64,000 nt of DNA. Source: Anarhynchus alexandrinus (Eukaryota > Chordata > Aves > Charadriiformes > Charadriidae). The position numbers and the translations under genes were made by a program. Below the pieces are notes generated by a model that saw nothing but the letters and a program-made list of their open reading frames with translations, did not search any database and was not told where the DNA came from. Of this stretch, positions 50,201 to 64,000 are shown piece after piece. The stretch covers positions 641,372 to 705,371 of the forward strand of contig VUYV01000016.1 in the NCBI GenBank assembly GCA_008711295.1, given 5' to 3'. How positions within the stretch are numbered: the first letter of the stretch is position 1; each line of letters starts with the position of its first letter.

Positions 50201-53200
50201 CACCATCAGTAACAGCATCTGCTAGACAAATTCTGTCCTATTATGCATGCAACTTTCACAAAACTAAGGAAAATCTACTTGTAACTAAAGAAATACTTCC
50301 TTAGTGAGCTGGATGTATTAAAAAAAAGCATTTTTATCACTAATAAGCTGATATGATTAAATGGGGAACAGACTTATAGAGTAGTAAATAGTGGTTTTAT
50401 AAGGCTTTTACACAGGAAGGCATTTTACTTTGTTGAAAGTTGCGATTTTCTACCAATATCCATGCTAATATTTATAGTAAAATGATAATATCCCTATTTC
50501 AGCTATACTTAAACAAAGCATGAAACAAAACAATGCTCCATTCTGTTGAAAAAGTAGGAAAAATGGAACTTTTAAAAATCACTACTGAAGTATTTGCTAA
50601 AACAGCTGTTTTTCTGGAATGGTATAGTAAGAGGAAAAAATAAAATATGAAAGAAATAGATCCTATAAAGCTAGTTATATTTTCAAAACAGGAAGAATGC
50701 TAAGCTAGAAATACTTGCTGTATTAATTTACAACCAATAGCTTTCTCATAAAACTTGACAAGGGCAAGAAACCAGTCATGTGAAAGAAAGCATTTCAGAA
50801 AAGGTGTTACTTGCCTCAAGCTGTTCATCTTCCAGCAGTTTTATAACCAGCCATCTAATGTCATTGACTGCTTCTTCATTGTTGAGAAAGATAAAGAGAT
50901 TGTAGAACACCATGGTCTGGAGGTAGGTTAATATGGTATACCTAGCATGCCAAGAATTGCTTCTTGCTGTCTACAAATAAAAATAAATATTAACTATGAG
51001 AAAGCAACAATGTGACAGAAAGCAGCTGTCTAATGTAAAGCTAACAATATCTAAGAAAAAGCTATTGGCGACAGTTGCTAATGATTTCCCTTATTCAGAT
51101 ATTTTTGTTTCATACACTCTTTAATTTCCAAAGCACACATTATTGTTTAAACAATAATTTATAACACGTTTAACTTCAAAACATACTGTTACTTAACAGA
51201 CACCCAATACTGTAAAAGACAAAGCAGACAAGTTTCTCCCTTTGATTAATTTCCGACATCAGTCATAAGACAGATATAAATAAACCAGAAATACAGATGT
51301 ACTTCAGTATATATATATTCCGTACAGTGGGTTTGGAAAGCAAAGTTTTTTTTCAAGTTCCTTTACTTTCATGTCCACGTGCTTATGGAAGTCCAAATTA
51401 TTGAAAGCATCAGACATGGGTGCAGCCTGGATTGCAACACTGCAGTTACTATTTTGGCTGTGTGCACAGCTTATTTTGCAATAGGTAGTTTTACTACTGT
51501 AGGTCAGTCTTGAATGACTAGAGAAAAAAAGCGTTTATTGCATGACAAACTGCGTACAGAATGAACCATTAAATTCAAGAGTACACTTTCATTCGCGTTG
51601 TTTTTCAGAAAGCAGTAGCAGTTGATAGATAGATGGTAAAACTATAGAAAGGCAGAGATTCAAGGGCAGTTCTTTATACAACAACTCATTTTGAAACTGG
51701 ATTTTGAATTGTTATGCTCATGAGGAGAGATGTTTGGCTTAAACTGATCCACTACTGAACAAATTTTAATTTATTAAAATACTGTTCAATTTCTTATCAA
51801 GATACAAGTTGCTTAAATGTTTGGAAGTAGGAAACAAAACAAAATGCATTTACTGTTTCTAAGCGTGTTTTAAAACCATTCTAATAAACTCTTTCCTTTC
51901 ACGTCTAAGAAAATCAGCATTTGATTCTCTTCAAATCACACTTTTGTACAATCTTTAAGACAAAAAAAAAGCACAGAGTGCATCAGATAACAGGAAGCTT
52001 TAAGCTATTTAGACCATACTCACTTGTTTTAGCACCTGAAGTACCAAAGGCACTTGCTGAGGATACAGCAAACCCTGAGACATTAACGACAAACACATCT
52101 TAGCATCTCTTTTGAGCTCATCATAGCTATTGTCATTTTCTACTGGTGCAATCTATAGAACAAGAGAAGAGAGGGGGGTTAAAAAAAAAAAAAAGGGCTA
52201 GTGTTAGTAATTGCATTGCTAACAGCAAAATCCTGAAGTTTAATCTCATGAAAGGGCAGTTGTCTAGGAAAAATACAATCCATGTAATGCTGAAAGATTA
52301 AGTTAACTAGGAAAAACAATCAATATAATGTTAAAATATTTTCAGCAACAAGCTGTGGACAAAAATGGATAGAATCAAGAGACCCTGTTCCTTGCACCAT
52401 ATATTACATATCTAAACAGTATGGCTAGTCTGAAGCTTTTAAGGAGGATTAAATGGGTGCCGTTAAGACTCTGGTCTTTGCAATTCTTTTGGTATCAAAT
52501 CCAATTAATTTATATTTTAGATGTAGATTTTTTTTAGATGCTTTTTTTTAGATGCTTATTTTAGATGCTTCTTTTTATTTATATAAAGTCCCTTATAATG
52601 TTGACTTATATATAGAATCCCTTTTTAATCAAACATAACTAATAAAGGAGCAATTAAAGCATCACCTTGAAAAATAAGGGTAAAAGCTGGAGTTGCTCTG
52701 TGACAGCTGTAGAGAAGGACCGTCCTGCACTTGCCATCAACCACTTCAGAACTGTTTTTATAAAGAGAAATGATCACTGATTAAGAAGATTGAAAGATAG
52801 TAATAACCTCAAAACAAGTTATAGACCAAATTTATTGCAATGCTTGCCTGGGAGATTTTCACACATTAGAGTGGACCTATAACTAATAGTTTGACCCTAT
52901 AAAGTGACTTTATAAACCTCAACCCTAAAACAACAGATACCTTGATACAGCACAGATCTCAGAGGTGAAATTGTGTACTGCAACTGTATGATTTGCAGAC
53001 CACGATCATCATGTCCTTAAAATACCCCCCATTTCTTAACCTCATTAAGTAACTCACTAGTTTTCAAGAGTTTAATGCCCTGAGTTCGCTCATCTTGTTC
53101 ACCAACTCCATTCTCTTCCATAACGTGATTCTGAATTTCTTCATCTGCTTCCATGAGGGGTTTAAGATTTTCAAGTATCCGGGTAGTAAATTCATGGACA

Positions 53201-56200
53201 CGAGGAGATTTAGTTGCAGCAGTATTTGGCAAGGAAACATCTATCATGAATATGTAGGTCAGAACACTAAAAAAGAAAAAAAAGCAAGCAAGAACCTACA
53301 GTTAGCATGACTACTGCCTAAAGAACATTGCTAAAAGTGATCTGAGATCAATTTGTCAAACTTTGAAGTTTAACACTCATAGAAAACTTCCTCTTATCTT
53401 CACTTCAAAGTTACTTAAAACGAAATGTTTTTCAAATACCCTCTTTGCAGATATTTGATTCAAGCAGGGTTAGACAGCCACCTAAGCTACAATCTCCCTC
53501 TCCTCCGAACAGATCTGCAACTAGTTCTTAAGTCACTAAAATGCCCTCTGAAGGATTCCCTGTATATTTATGGCTTATTAGGGTTTAGATGCAGTAAGGT
53601 GTTTGGTTTGGTTCTTTTGGGAACTGGGTTTTTTGTTTGTTTTGAGCTTTAGAGGTATCATACATAAACATAACAGTCCATATACAATAAGACACAAAAA
53701 TAGAGAAGTCACCTGAAGTTTCTGAAGCAAGTCTGTTAATAATAATTTATCTTAATTCTATTATCAGTATTCACACAGAGATAAGCAGTCACCACTTCAG
53801 TGTAATTATTTAGATACTCAATTACCCAAAAAAAACTGAAGGGAAAAAAAAAAAAAGAACTGCAGAAGAAAACACTGACCTTCCTATTCTCTCTCGGACG
53901 TTTTTGTAAACCTGGGTAAGTTTAGGTTCCAAGTACTTCAGCAGTCTATGCAACAGCTCTGGTACTCTCCATTCTTGCTGCGCAAGGCCACCTTGTAGTA
54001 CATAAAGTCGGCTAGAAATCAGAACAGCATATCTTTAGTCATACAAAATTGTTCCTCCACTCCCCAGTTCCCTCTGACCCCTGTTTTGGAATGTCTTGTG
54101 TGTGTCAATGCCTAAGTGTCTTCATGTGAATTGCATGCAAAGATGGGTAAAAATTACAGAATGAAACAACAGTACAGCTGCTATGACAGTTCCAAACCTT
54201 CACATTCTGTTAACTAGATTTAATTATATTAAAAATTAATAATGAAGAAACTGCTATTATGTGGGGAAAGCTAATTGGAAAGGATCGCTTTTGTTCCCTG
54301 CTTCTACAAGCCAGCTGGCACAATATGCTCTCAATACATTTTATCCATGCTTTATTTCCTTCTTCATTCAGCCACAATAAAACAGTTTTTACCATGCATC
54401 TACAAATGATCCTCCTTCACCACTCAATGGAGATTCCAACAGCAATTCAAATAACCAGTGCAGTTTCCTAGGATCTCTGCTCTCCTGAAAATAAACAGGT
54501 ATCTATTTTTAGATATTTATTCTTATTAGATATTTATTCTATTAAGCAAGTGCAAAGTTAAATATCTTTTCACAATGAATCTCAATAGGAGGAAAACACA
54601 ATGAAACTACATGCAGTTTTAATTATTTGGCAAATACAATGATAAGACTAGAACAAATTTTAGCTTAGTTTTTGACATAGATGAATAAACATGTTTGAAT
54701 TTTGCTAATTAATTGCCAGGGTTGCGGCTGACAACTATGCTGAATTTTGCTGAGTGATTTCAAAGAATTACTGATCCAAGATATTTGTGGCCTATCACTT
54801 ACGCAGCTTCTCAGACACCACAACTCCCTGTCCATCACAGCACATAGAAATCTTACTGTATGTTAGAAGACAACTTGAGACTTAGTTTTCACAGCATAAT
54901 GCTAAGCTGCATATTTTTAAACCAAGAATAAATGTGCAATTTGAGTTCATAAACTCCACAAAAATTGAACACATAGAAAGCATACACTTTAATGTCACCC
55001 ACTAACCTTATACAACATTTCTAAAATACTTCAAAAGAAAAGTAAGGCTTTATTTCCATTCTAAAATGTTATTTCTAACTGTCTGCAAAGGGCAGAAGAG
55101 AACAGAGTTTCCAAAATAGCTGTAAGATTTTAAATGTATGTTATTTTTATACTGTATTTACAGTTCTCAGCTTTAGCTGATAAAATATACCCTAATACCT
55201 CTGTTCATAAAGCTCATGTTTACATACTACCTGTAAAACTTGACCATCTGGATACAGCTTTACAAGACTAAAAAAGGGGTACTTACACAAGAGGTTGCTA
55301 TGCACGTGCCCCAATCATTATACGTTTCCACTGTGATGTTGGATAGAGCTGTTCGAAGCAATGGACAGAGAAGCTTCCAAAGTTTTTCCACCTGCTCAGC
55401 AAAAAGGCAACAGACAAGATTTGACTATTTAAGGACAAAATGGCTTTCTAACCTCTGTGAACCCAAATCCTTCCATCTTTCCAAATAATGGAAAAATAAT
55501 ACTGATTCTGGAAGCTGCTATAGTATGATATTTATAAAAAGGAAATAAATGCTATCAGAGGTAAGATTTCAGGAATCATTTTAATTTTCTTTACAAGGTT
55601 TTTTTTAAATTCTATGGACTACGTATGCACCATTTTCATGGTGATTTAAGTACAATTGGGTCAGAGACTGCATACACTTTGCTTTTGGTAGGACAGCAGT
55701 CTTGTACACCCCAAGGACTTCCTTCCCCCCTAAGTTTTAAAATTTCTTTTTTATTAAGGAACTGGTTCTCCGAGAATTACTTTTCAGCATAGAAATTAAT
55801 GTAAAGATGATCTAGACAGCTAGGTCTAGACTAAATAAAGATATAACAGTGATGGATATAAGTACTTATTCCAGCTGGAAATTAGAAACCATGTCAGCTT
55901 TGCTTTCTCCCTACCAGCAAACTGCTCTTAATTTTAATCTTGAAGCATTTTACTAACACCTAGTATTACACAGGCACCAAACCAAGCTATAAATTGTGCT
56001 TAAAGTTTGGCTATGAAGCACTAAGCATTGCAACTTTCTGCCGTCCTTTCTTGGACATAGGTGACACATTAAAAGCCCTCAACTTCATAAGTTTAATTTG
56101 TTCAATAATTCAAATTTATCCCTTAACTCCCACGAATCACTCAAAAATACTACTGCAGCACCTTCTCAAATGTCCAGTGTTTAGAACCTCTTATTAAGCC

Positions 56201-59200
56201 AGCTATAATTTCAGCTACACATCTCTGGGTGCTTTCATGGGAGTCTGCCACAAGTTGTTCTAAATGGGGCTGAAGAACTGGCAAGAAGGCATCATCGAAG
56301 TTTCTGAAAAGGCCCTGTAAAACAAGATGTGAAAGTGTCTTCAGTAATTATCTGTCTAAACCATTGTCTTTGTAAGAAGAACCCAAGATCGTGAAGCGCT
56401 TGAGATGTGGATATGCAGAAAGTGAAATTACTTTGCTTTTATAACGGAATTATATACAAGTATCCTATGTACTTCTATATTACTCTAAATATGCTTCCCT
56501 ATGTAGTTAATCAGAAGAGAGGATTAATAGGATTAATCATAGCAATATGCCTTTAAAAATCAACATTTTGCAACAGCGAGGTATAAGCCAAGAAATGTGT
56601 GGCTTTTCCACACTTTGATAATTATATACAAAAAGGAAGCAATTTAGTTATTGAACTCTAGTTACCTTGAAGAGGCAGAATCTGCGAGGATTAAATTTGT
56701 CTTTTCCTTTTCTGTCTTCTAAAGACAAAAATTTTATTAACTGCCCAACAAACTTGGGATCAGAAAAGTGATCATATATAACTTGTTCTGCCTGTAACAG
56801 AAAAAAAAAGCATTAGCTTTGAGATGCTTTATTATCACAGTGATATCCCAACCTTTCCAAGTCCCATTTTTCATTTTAATTCTATTTTTGGCAAAAATCA
56901 TGCCTGGGTCATCCATTTCCCCCCTCATTTTACAGGGAATATTGGGTAATGTTTTGCAAGACTCTTGATTTTTATTTTCAGTAATGACTTTGGATTGTCT
57001 TTCCTTTCACTAGCACAACACCTACAAAGCAGTCATTCCCACTGTCATTAATTATCTTGTTCGGAACTCTGATAAAGATTTGAAAGGGAACAAGAAAGTG
57101 CTCATTAACACAATTAATCCATGATAGCTGACAGAGATGCTGCAATACATTAAAATAATAATTTCTTCTTGTGTGTTAACACAGTAAGCATGAAAATGAA
57201 GTAGAAAAATATGATTAAAAATGCCTTGTGGGGATCTAGGTTTCAGAATAGTTATCACTTATTGCTTGTTAAAACCATGATTATATCCACACAGACATGA
57301 AACTGCGTAGTTGAGTTCAACCTCCATCTTGGTTTGCAATCAAGCAAAACAAATCTGTTTCCACACATTTTGTGTAAGCACTCTCTAAATGGCAAGCAAT
57401 ACTCAAGTTAGAAGAGAGAAGGGAATTTGATCTCCACAGTAATCTGTGGACAATATTAAAAATAGAAAGGAGGCGAAGCAGCATTAAAAAAAGCCACAAA
57501 ACTGAAATACACTAAAACCCTTACCTCTGTCAGCTCATCTCTCCTTCGCCCAAGCTTTGGTTGATGCTCAACTGGGGCATAAACTGTCATAGTTCTGAAT
57601 ATTAAAAAAAAAAAATAATACAGTAACACGTTTCAAAGTAACAAAGATTATTATTTTTTATATTCTCTATATTAAATAGGACTTATCATCAACTCCAAAA
57701 GAGCAGAACTTAATAGAAAAGTTACAACAAAAAATTTTGTTATTATAAATGTTTTGCTACAGCAAGCAATACGGAATTATTAGTGGTAGAATACTCTGCA
57801 TATTTTGCAACAATATAATTTTCAAACATGCGTACTTCATTTTAAAACCAGTAGTTAAACAGCCATATGAAACGTGCCTACAGTACCCACAAAATCCAAA
57901 AAGAAATAGGAAGAAAATAAATAATAATTAAACCCCACCACCACCACTGCAAAAAAACCCATGCAGAAATGGTAAAATAAGCAAGGAGCACAAAGGATGA
58001 AATAAATTGTATTTTTTGTTTCAATTAAAAAAAATTAAACCTAACAAACATTATTTAATTTCCCACAGGGTGTCTTCTGCTGACTGTCACAATGCTATCT
58101 TAAATCTTAATGATACCCACCGAGGCCAAGTATAATATCCCCAGTGTGTTTTCTCCACAAAACAACACGACTCCCAAGCTTCCTTAGTCTTTGGTAAACT
58201 CTGACTGTCATAATGCAGCCACTGGTTATCCGGTCTGTCACCAGCCTGAAAGCTGGAAGGCTTAGGGTTTCCACCTGGTTAAAGAGGAATTTACAATCTA
58301 TCAAATTTGTTCATTAACAGTCCCAGCAAATGTTACGACTTACTTTTATTAAAAGATTCTAAAGAACTTTTATGTCTCCCTCACCCCAACCAAATCTGTA
58401 CAGAGATTTGCCCTAGCAGATTAAAAATAGCACTAACAGTAATAGAAGAGATTCCTTTAGTAATTTATACAAATGTGCCACTTGATTAAAAAATAAAAAG
58501 GAGATATACAAATTATTCTCACAAATTATAAGGCGTTCTGAAAGGAGAATGACCATATCTCTGAAGTTTTAACTCACTTCAAATAAGTGAATATCTTAAT
58601 ACACACTTGCACATATAACATTGTTTAAAAAAAAAAAGAAACTGAAAATTGACTGATTATATTACCTATTTTGTTTGCTTAGGACATTAACAACCAGAGA
58701 TATGAAAAGCTTGCAATTCTGTGTTTCACTTAACCAGAAAAATACGCTCTTAAAAAAAATTTAGGGTAAATGTTAGTAAGACATTTCTTATATTAAATAA
58801 AACCTACTTATTTCATAAGGGCAGATGGGCACTTTCTTGTGTGTTCTCTTAAGCTGCTTAAGAATACCAGCCACAGCTGAGATGGCCACCTAAAAGAAAG
58901 AAATGGGCATTAATGTATCCATTCTATACACTCACCTCCAGGAGGATGTGTCTAATCACCTCATCACAGACACATTTTAAGCCAGCTGCTCCGCACCCTA
59001 AAAAGCCCGTGAAAGTTACAGTGAAGTTCATCACCCCAGTGGCTGATATTTCCCATTAAAGAAGTCATCTCACTCATTTCAGGGGATAGAGGACATGACT
59101 TAAGTGTGACCTTTATAGCCCAGAAAATCCTTTCCATTAATCATTTTTAGGAAAAAAACAAAAAAAAAAAAAGAGGTGGCCATTAGTTTCAAGCCTCACT

Positions 59201-62200
59201 CAGGCAACAATCAGAATGAAAGGTACAGATATAACACATAGATGGCTCCCCTCAAGTAATAAGCTGCAGATGGAAAAAAAAGACATCTGCAAAAGAAATT
59301 CCACAAAAAAATTCTGATGTAAGTAAGAATGAACAGGTATGTTCCACATTTTCACAGTTTACAGGCTTTACACCATATGTCACGGCTACAGCATTGCCAA
59401 GACTGTCATCTTCTTGGATTAGGAACTTTTGTACGCATGCCTGGCTGGAAGGGTGAGGAAGGATGTACACCTCAGTTTTTGTGCTTTATCACAGCAAACC
59501 GTCACAAACATCTGATCTAAACCCCAATGAGCTGCAAAACAAAAAGATATAATTATGCTGTTTTTACCTTACGAACTACAATTGCATCATGGTTGAGACA
59601 CTGCACAAAAAATTTTATGGCACGGACAGGCAGTATCCTATCATCCCTCAGGAGCAGAGACAGAAAACCAATGCTGATGTGCTCGAACTTCCAGGGACTT
59701 AAAAAAAATAAAATAAAATATTCAAACCAGACAATAAATCGCATAGTTGCATGTACTGCTTTTGCACAGAAATGATTATACATATTAAGATTATGCAAAT
59801 ATATTTGGACTAACATAAGTAATATGCCACTGCTATAGTCAATGAGCTTAACTGTCATTTAGGGAAACCTCCAGTGTTCTGGGAACACACAAGTACCATC
59901 AAACATTTGATTAACGGTCCCTTTTTGATCTTGGCATTTCAATGTGAAATACAGACCTATAGGGATATTCTTTTAAAGTTTTTAAACACAAATATTATGC
60001 TACCAATTAAAATCTATTTGATGTCAGTATTATGCAGACAGAACCAGAGTTTTTTTCCCAGAACAAAAAATAACAGGTCAAACTAATTAACGACAAAGCT
60101 TAACTCTAAGATGTGCTGATGCCTTATATTAACAAATGAAGCTCCCAATTAAAATAAATTCAGGACTCATTCAATTCTTTACTGAGGAGACAGTAATGCA
60201 AGATTCCCCATATTGGCCTTTATCTTCCTGTTTGGGCAAGCAGAATCCATATGCAAATGCATGAGGACTTCCAGAAATCCAATTTTTGCAGATACCTTTG
60301 CGAAAACTCTCCAAGCAGTCAGCCACACTCCATTTTATGCGAGAATGCTACTGACAAACTGCTTTTGGACAACTACTTTGAGGCTGAAAAAAGTATTACT
60401 CAATTCTGGTCATGCTAACTGCACTTCTTGATGCAAATGACATTCATTCATGTAGCCACCTCCAATCAACCTCCAAAAAAATTTCTCATGCACAGAAAAG
60501 GAGACTTACAGATTTCTTTGTTCTACGCAGTCCAGCAGCATGTTGACCAAATTTTCATAGTTTCTGAGGGAAAAAGAGGGAATCGTCAACCAGACGCTAC
60601 TGAGAGAATCATTTAAAAATAGAATAATAGTTCCTCAACAAAAGGTGGGTGAAAGCAATATAGTAAATGCAGCATAAACTGGGCAGACAGGGAAGAGCAG
60701 GAGGAAGGAAGGAAATATGAGCATAGAGGGAAAGGGCTGGCAAGTTAGAACAGAAGATGCACCACAACAATCCTTGCACATTCTGAATTCGTTGATCTTA
60801 AGATTTAGTTAGCAATTTCAGATTATTACATTTGAAGTACAGTAAATTTTAGGCAGTGCAAGCTGATGTTAAGGGAAGTTTAACTTACCGCAAAGCCTCA
60901 GCATTCTTTTCTTTCTGTCGCTGAATTCCTAACTGAATTTCTTCTGAACAAAGACCTGTGAAGTTTGAACTTGGATGTTCTGATTTTTGCAGCAAAACAG
61001 CTATCTCAATGCATTTCTCTGGAACCTGTTGACAGAGAATGCAAAGGTTTGGGACTGAGCAGCAACTTAAAAGTTTTATGTTTCTTTCCGTTTCAAAGTA
61101 AGGAGAGTCCAGAATACTATGAAAAGTGCAGAACTTCCCATCCACATAGACAAACCAGTGAAAAACTAAGGAAGACAGCTATTGTGTTCACACAGCAGAA
61201 CTGTTTCTCCAACTATATGTTTTAGTCTATTTTAAAACAAAGGTAAACCCAAACTTTAATATTTCATTAAAGCATAAAAACTGTTTATAAAATATTTTTA
61301 TTACTTGGCACTCATTCTGAAAAATTTATCCCACTGACTAGGCAAGAGGGACTTGTGTAACAAGTGCTGTGTATTAGCACACTACAAATACTGACAATGT
61401 TAATTTGATGACACTGTCCTACCAACACACATCTTCACACCTGATCAACACGACCCATACTAATTAACACAGAAAGGCAACTTAAACTTCCTTTCTGTAA
61501 CAGGCTTCCTTAGAGGTTAATAAGTTGCAAATTCCAACAGCATTACAGGAAGATCTATTACGTCAGTCCCAAAAATACAAGTCTACATTCCCGTCACAGA
61601 AATCAGAATGTGGTCAACATCAGAACTCTAACTCAAATAATATACATGAGTCTCAAGCATTTATGTAATCAAACGCTCTCAGAATCCAAGACATTATCCC
61701 CCAACTTACCGCAAAATCCAGTCCAATTGTTTCATACTGCCTATGGATTTTTTCTGCTAGGTCATCAAAGAGTCTAACTATGGACGGTTTTTCCAAGGAC
61801 ATAGCTTTGCTAAGCCCAGAAGAAACAATTGCTGGCCACGTCTGTGCAATACAATCCCAATCATGAAGATTTGCCAAACATACTCCACTGTGATTTCCAA
61901 GAAGACAATATAAGGCACCCTTTAAAATGAAAGAAATAATTTTAGAAAGTTAAAGCATCATTCATATATAAGTGATATCTATCTACATAAGCATGCACCC
62001 ACACAGAATAAAATCTAATCTTCACATTACCAAATCATTAAAATGTACCATAAACAGTCAGCTACACAGCCGCATTGTTAAAATACTGACGATTTTTTTT
62101 ACAGAATTTTACAGAATTGTCTTCATGCTAAAGAACTGTTTTTAATGAGATTGTAAGCCCTGCCAATTAATTTATCCACAGAATGGCCGAATGACATTAT

Positions 62201-64000
62201 AAAGGAGATTACTGATTTATTAAAGACCACACCTGGCCTTTCTGTGAACTTACTTATTTTTGGGCTGCAAAAACCGTTTGGCTGTTAACTAGGCACCTGA
62301 AATGATGCTGAACAAAGAGGATGTGGATAATTACTGGACACAATGCAACAAACCAGTGAATGTGACAGGTGACTGTGTGAGAGGAGTTACACACAGAGAA
62401 ACAGAGGGGCTGGGTTTCACAGGTGATTAAGAGTCTTACATGAACAACAGTGCCTAGGTAACCACACCAGTAACATCATACAGCCTAAGACTGTCTGGTA
62501 GCAGTATCAGAAATGCCAAATTCAGGTACAGTAGCAAATGCTGTAAGTGTAGCAAAACCGGGACCAATCGGGAAAAAGTAACTAGGCGTGGGTTGCTTAT
62601 CTGGGAGGAGAGGGATGGAAAAGGGGAGGTACAAGGATGGCAGAAAAACATTAATAATCAATAAACAAGAAAAGGGATACTAAGATATGCACACAATGTA
62701 ATCACATGCTGTCTGCTAGTACATATCAGGCAGCTGGAGCCGGATAATAAGCCATAGCTATTGTTCTGAGGATACGACAAGAGTCCAATGTGCCTCTGTG
62801 GCCAGGAGGACTGAGGGGGGATGCAGAGGAAGGAGAGGAGTGTGATGCTTTCGAACACCTGGACAGATAGATTACATCCTGGCATCACTGCATCAGCGTA
62901 ATAGGCTGGCAGCATCAGCAACTACCTACCAGTTCATAACAAAACCCACCTGACTTAGTATAACTTTTTTGTGTGATCAACTTTTTGTCTGGTTCACGAT
63001 ATTTTCTTATACTGCTACAGCTGACAGAACTGCTTAATGAGTTTTACCACCTTGACTATAGCTTCTCAATTTCCATTTCATAATTTAAAAATAGGTGTTA
63101 ACATACATTGTTTTAATGCCTGACCACACAATGAAATGAGGAACATCTATAAACACAATTTCCCTTGACACTCGTTTAATCCAAATAATTCCTTACACTA
63201 GTACATGCATAAGCTATATGTCATGAAAACATCAGTCATGCTGATAAACAAGCAAATCCCACTTTCACCATTAAAAATTCTCCTATAACAACACTTTCAA
63301 AAGACAGATGTGAAACAACATCAATGAGACAGTACTTTAAATTGCTTTTGAGTGACATCTTGCCGGTCTGGACGCAAGAACTCCAAAACCAAGGGAATGA
63401 TATCTCTGCAACAAAAATTGTACGTTCCCAGAGCTGTGAAGAATGCTTGCTGAGCTTTACTTCTGACCTGTGGTAAGAGACACATTACTAGAAAGTCTTC
63501 TGAACCAAAAATATACTATATGAAAATAACATCCTTATCCATTTCAGTTACTTATGCACAGTTTACATGATGTATTTGTGCACAGAAACAAAATTGTAGA
63601 AGGTTGTAAATAGCATGCTTCCCTCACCCTTGCTCAAAGTTCTTTACAAAGCCTATTTCTTGTTTCTAGCATTTACTTGAGAACAGCTCCAAAGTTTAAG
63701 AAAATTCTTTACGTTACCAAAAACAGTCAATATGTTTTCAAGATCATTTGAAAAGAAAAAAGCTAGAATAACAGATGCAGTTAGCAGAATTCTGAAAAGC
63801 CTGTAGACATTATAGATAGATCTGAACTTATATACACACACACAGAGCTCCCACCAGGCAAAGAGTTCAGAATCCAACTATCAGCACACTTGTGTATTTT
63901 TAAGAACTCGGATGCCATCATACCCACTTCCTAAAAGCAGACTTAGCATTCCAAACAGTGTCATGAATCATCATATCTAAAAACCTCAACCTGGTATATT
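44157..64000 (-). CDS. PSME4: Proteasome activator subunit 4 (PA200), last 21 coding exons
   Basis: Exons in transcript order: 64000-63924 (partial), 63467-63336, 61919-61710, 61025-60889, 60563-60510, 59697-59568, 58889-58808, 58274-58121, 57594-57525, 56791-56666, 56314-56162, 55391-55287, 54484-54393, 54011-53880, 53266-53058, 52751-52666, 52152-52024, 50970-50815, 46255-46093, 45412-45279 and 44291-44157. They join without a frame break to 887 residues plus stop, about the C-terminal half of the human protein (1843 residues from memory). HEAT-like helical segments fill the length. The region around [18 protein letters not shown] belongs to the bromodomain-like part reported to bind acetylated histones, and the chain ends CYYA. 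PA200 caps the 20S proteasome in the nucleus as an ATP-independent activator in acetyl-histone turnover, spermatogenesis and DNA repair. One intron, after the 50815 exon, is GC-AG; the rest are GT-AG. The 5' half lies beyond 64000. Confidence 0.96.
46256..50814 (-). other. Large PSME4 intron (4.6 kb), nothing recognised inside
   Basis: The longest intron of the visible part of the gene. AT-rich; the longest open frame (48724-49077, plus strand, 117 codons) has no family resemblance and no promoter-like context. No transposon recognised. Confidence 0.5.
50815..50970 (-). CDS. PSME4: PSME4 exon with GC donor splice site
   Basis: 52 codons from [20 protein letters not shown] to LLEDEQLE. It is followed by gcaagt (plus-strand acttgc at 50809-50814), a GC donor with an otherwise perfect consensus. 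The next exon must begin with VREMAATTL in phase 0. The nearest GT (gtaaca, four bases on) would break that frame. Confidence 0.9.
52515..52572. repeat. Imperfect tandem repeat in a PSME4 intron
   Basis: Three to four copies of a ttttagatgctt-like unit with variable T-run length, in the intron between the exons at 52666 and 52152. Confidence 0.7.
54511..54543. repeat. Tandem duplication in a PSME4 intron
   Basis: agatatttattcttatt is followed directly by agatatttattctatt, 27 bases upstream (in transcript sense) of the exon at 54484. Confidence 0.75.
63924..64000 (-). CDS. PSME4: PSME4 exon cut by window edge
   Basis: The only frame without a stop encodes [20 protein letters not shown] followed by AFRKW. 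It ends at a phase-0 donor TGG|gtatga that joins cleanly to [10 protein letters not shown] in the next exon. Identification rests on this junction and on position rather than on remembered homology for every residue. Confidence 0.8.

Noticed and set aside
58107..58304. Minus-strand frame giving [19 protein letters not shown] over a PSME4 exon
   Set aside because: The true frame of the exon at 58121-58274 is shifted and encodes [20 protein letters not shown], which joins both neighbours in phase and matches PSME4.

Overview
The window is vertebrate nuclear DNA from a bird. Genes have many short exons and long introns. The interspersed repeats are CR1-family LINEs ending in the avian ATTCTATGAT-type 3' tail. 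The window also carries an intact copy of TLR15, a Toll-like receptor known from birds and reptiles. The species cannot be named from sequence alone. Four genes are recognised, arranged as two head-to-tail pairs facing each other: ERLEC1 (+), TLR15 (+), GPR75 (-) and PSME4 (-). ERLEC1, GPR75 and PSME4 are neighbours in mammals too (human 2p16), so TLR15 lies inside an otherwise conserved block.

Layout. Positions 1-2740 hold no recognisable gene, two CR1 fragments and a diverged 65-base direct duplication. 2745-3520 is a CpG island, the probable ERLEC1 promoter; its first coding exon is not visible, and a single N at 3147 may hide it. Coding exons 2-14 of ERLEC1 run from 3861 to 16470, each bounded by a reading-frame-checked splice junction. 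18174-20392 holds two CR1 copies, both on the minus strand. 23760-23960 looks like a TLR15 promoter with a TATA-like box and a non-coding first exon, and the whole TLR15 protein is encoded in one exon at 25102-27726. 27777-33187 is intergenic and AT-rich. GPR75 is a single coding exon (33887-35515, minus) with a GC-rich 5' end and a 19-N gap just upstream. 35961-43445 is intergenic or PSME4 3' UTR. 44157-64000 (minus) holds the last 21 coding exons of PSME4, 887 codons of protein plus stop; the gene continues beyond the right edge.

The genes do not form a pathway. ERLEC1 is an ER lectin of glycoprotein quality control, TLR15 an innate immune receptor, GPR75 an orphan-like rhodopsin-class GPCR, and PSME4 (PA200) a proteasome activator. 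The points most worth a second look are the intact TLR15 and its low-complexity ectodomain insert, two GC-AG introns forced by reading frame, the missing ERLEC1 exon 1, and the duplicated segment flanking a CR1 next to the ERLEC1 promoter. I did not find an undescribed multi-gene system here.
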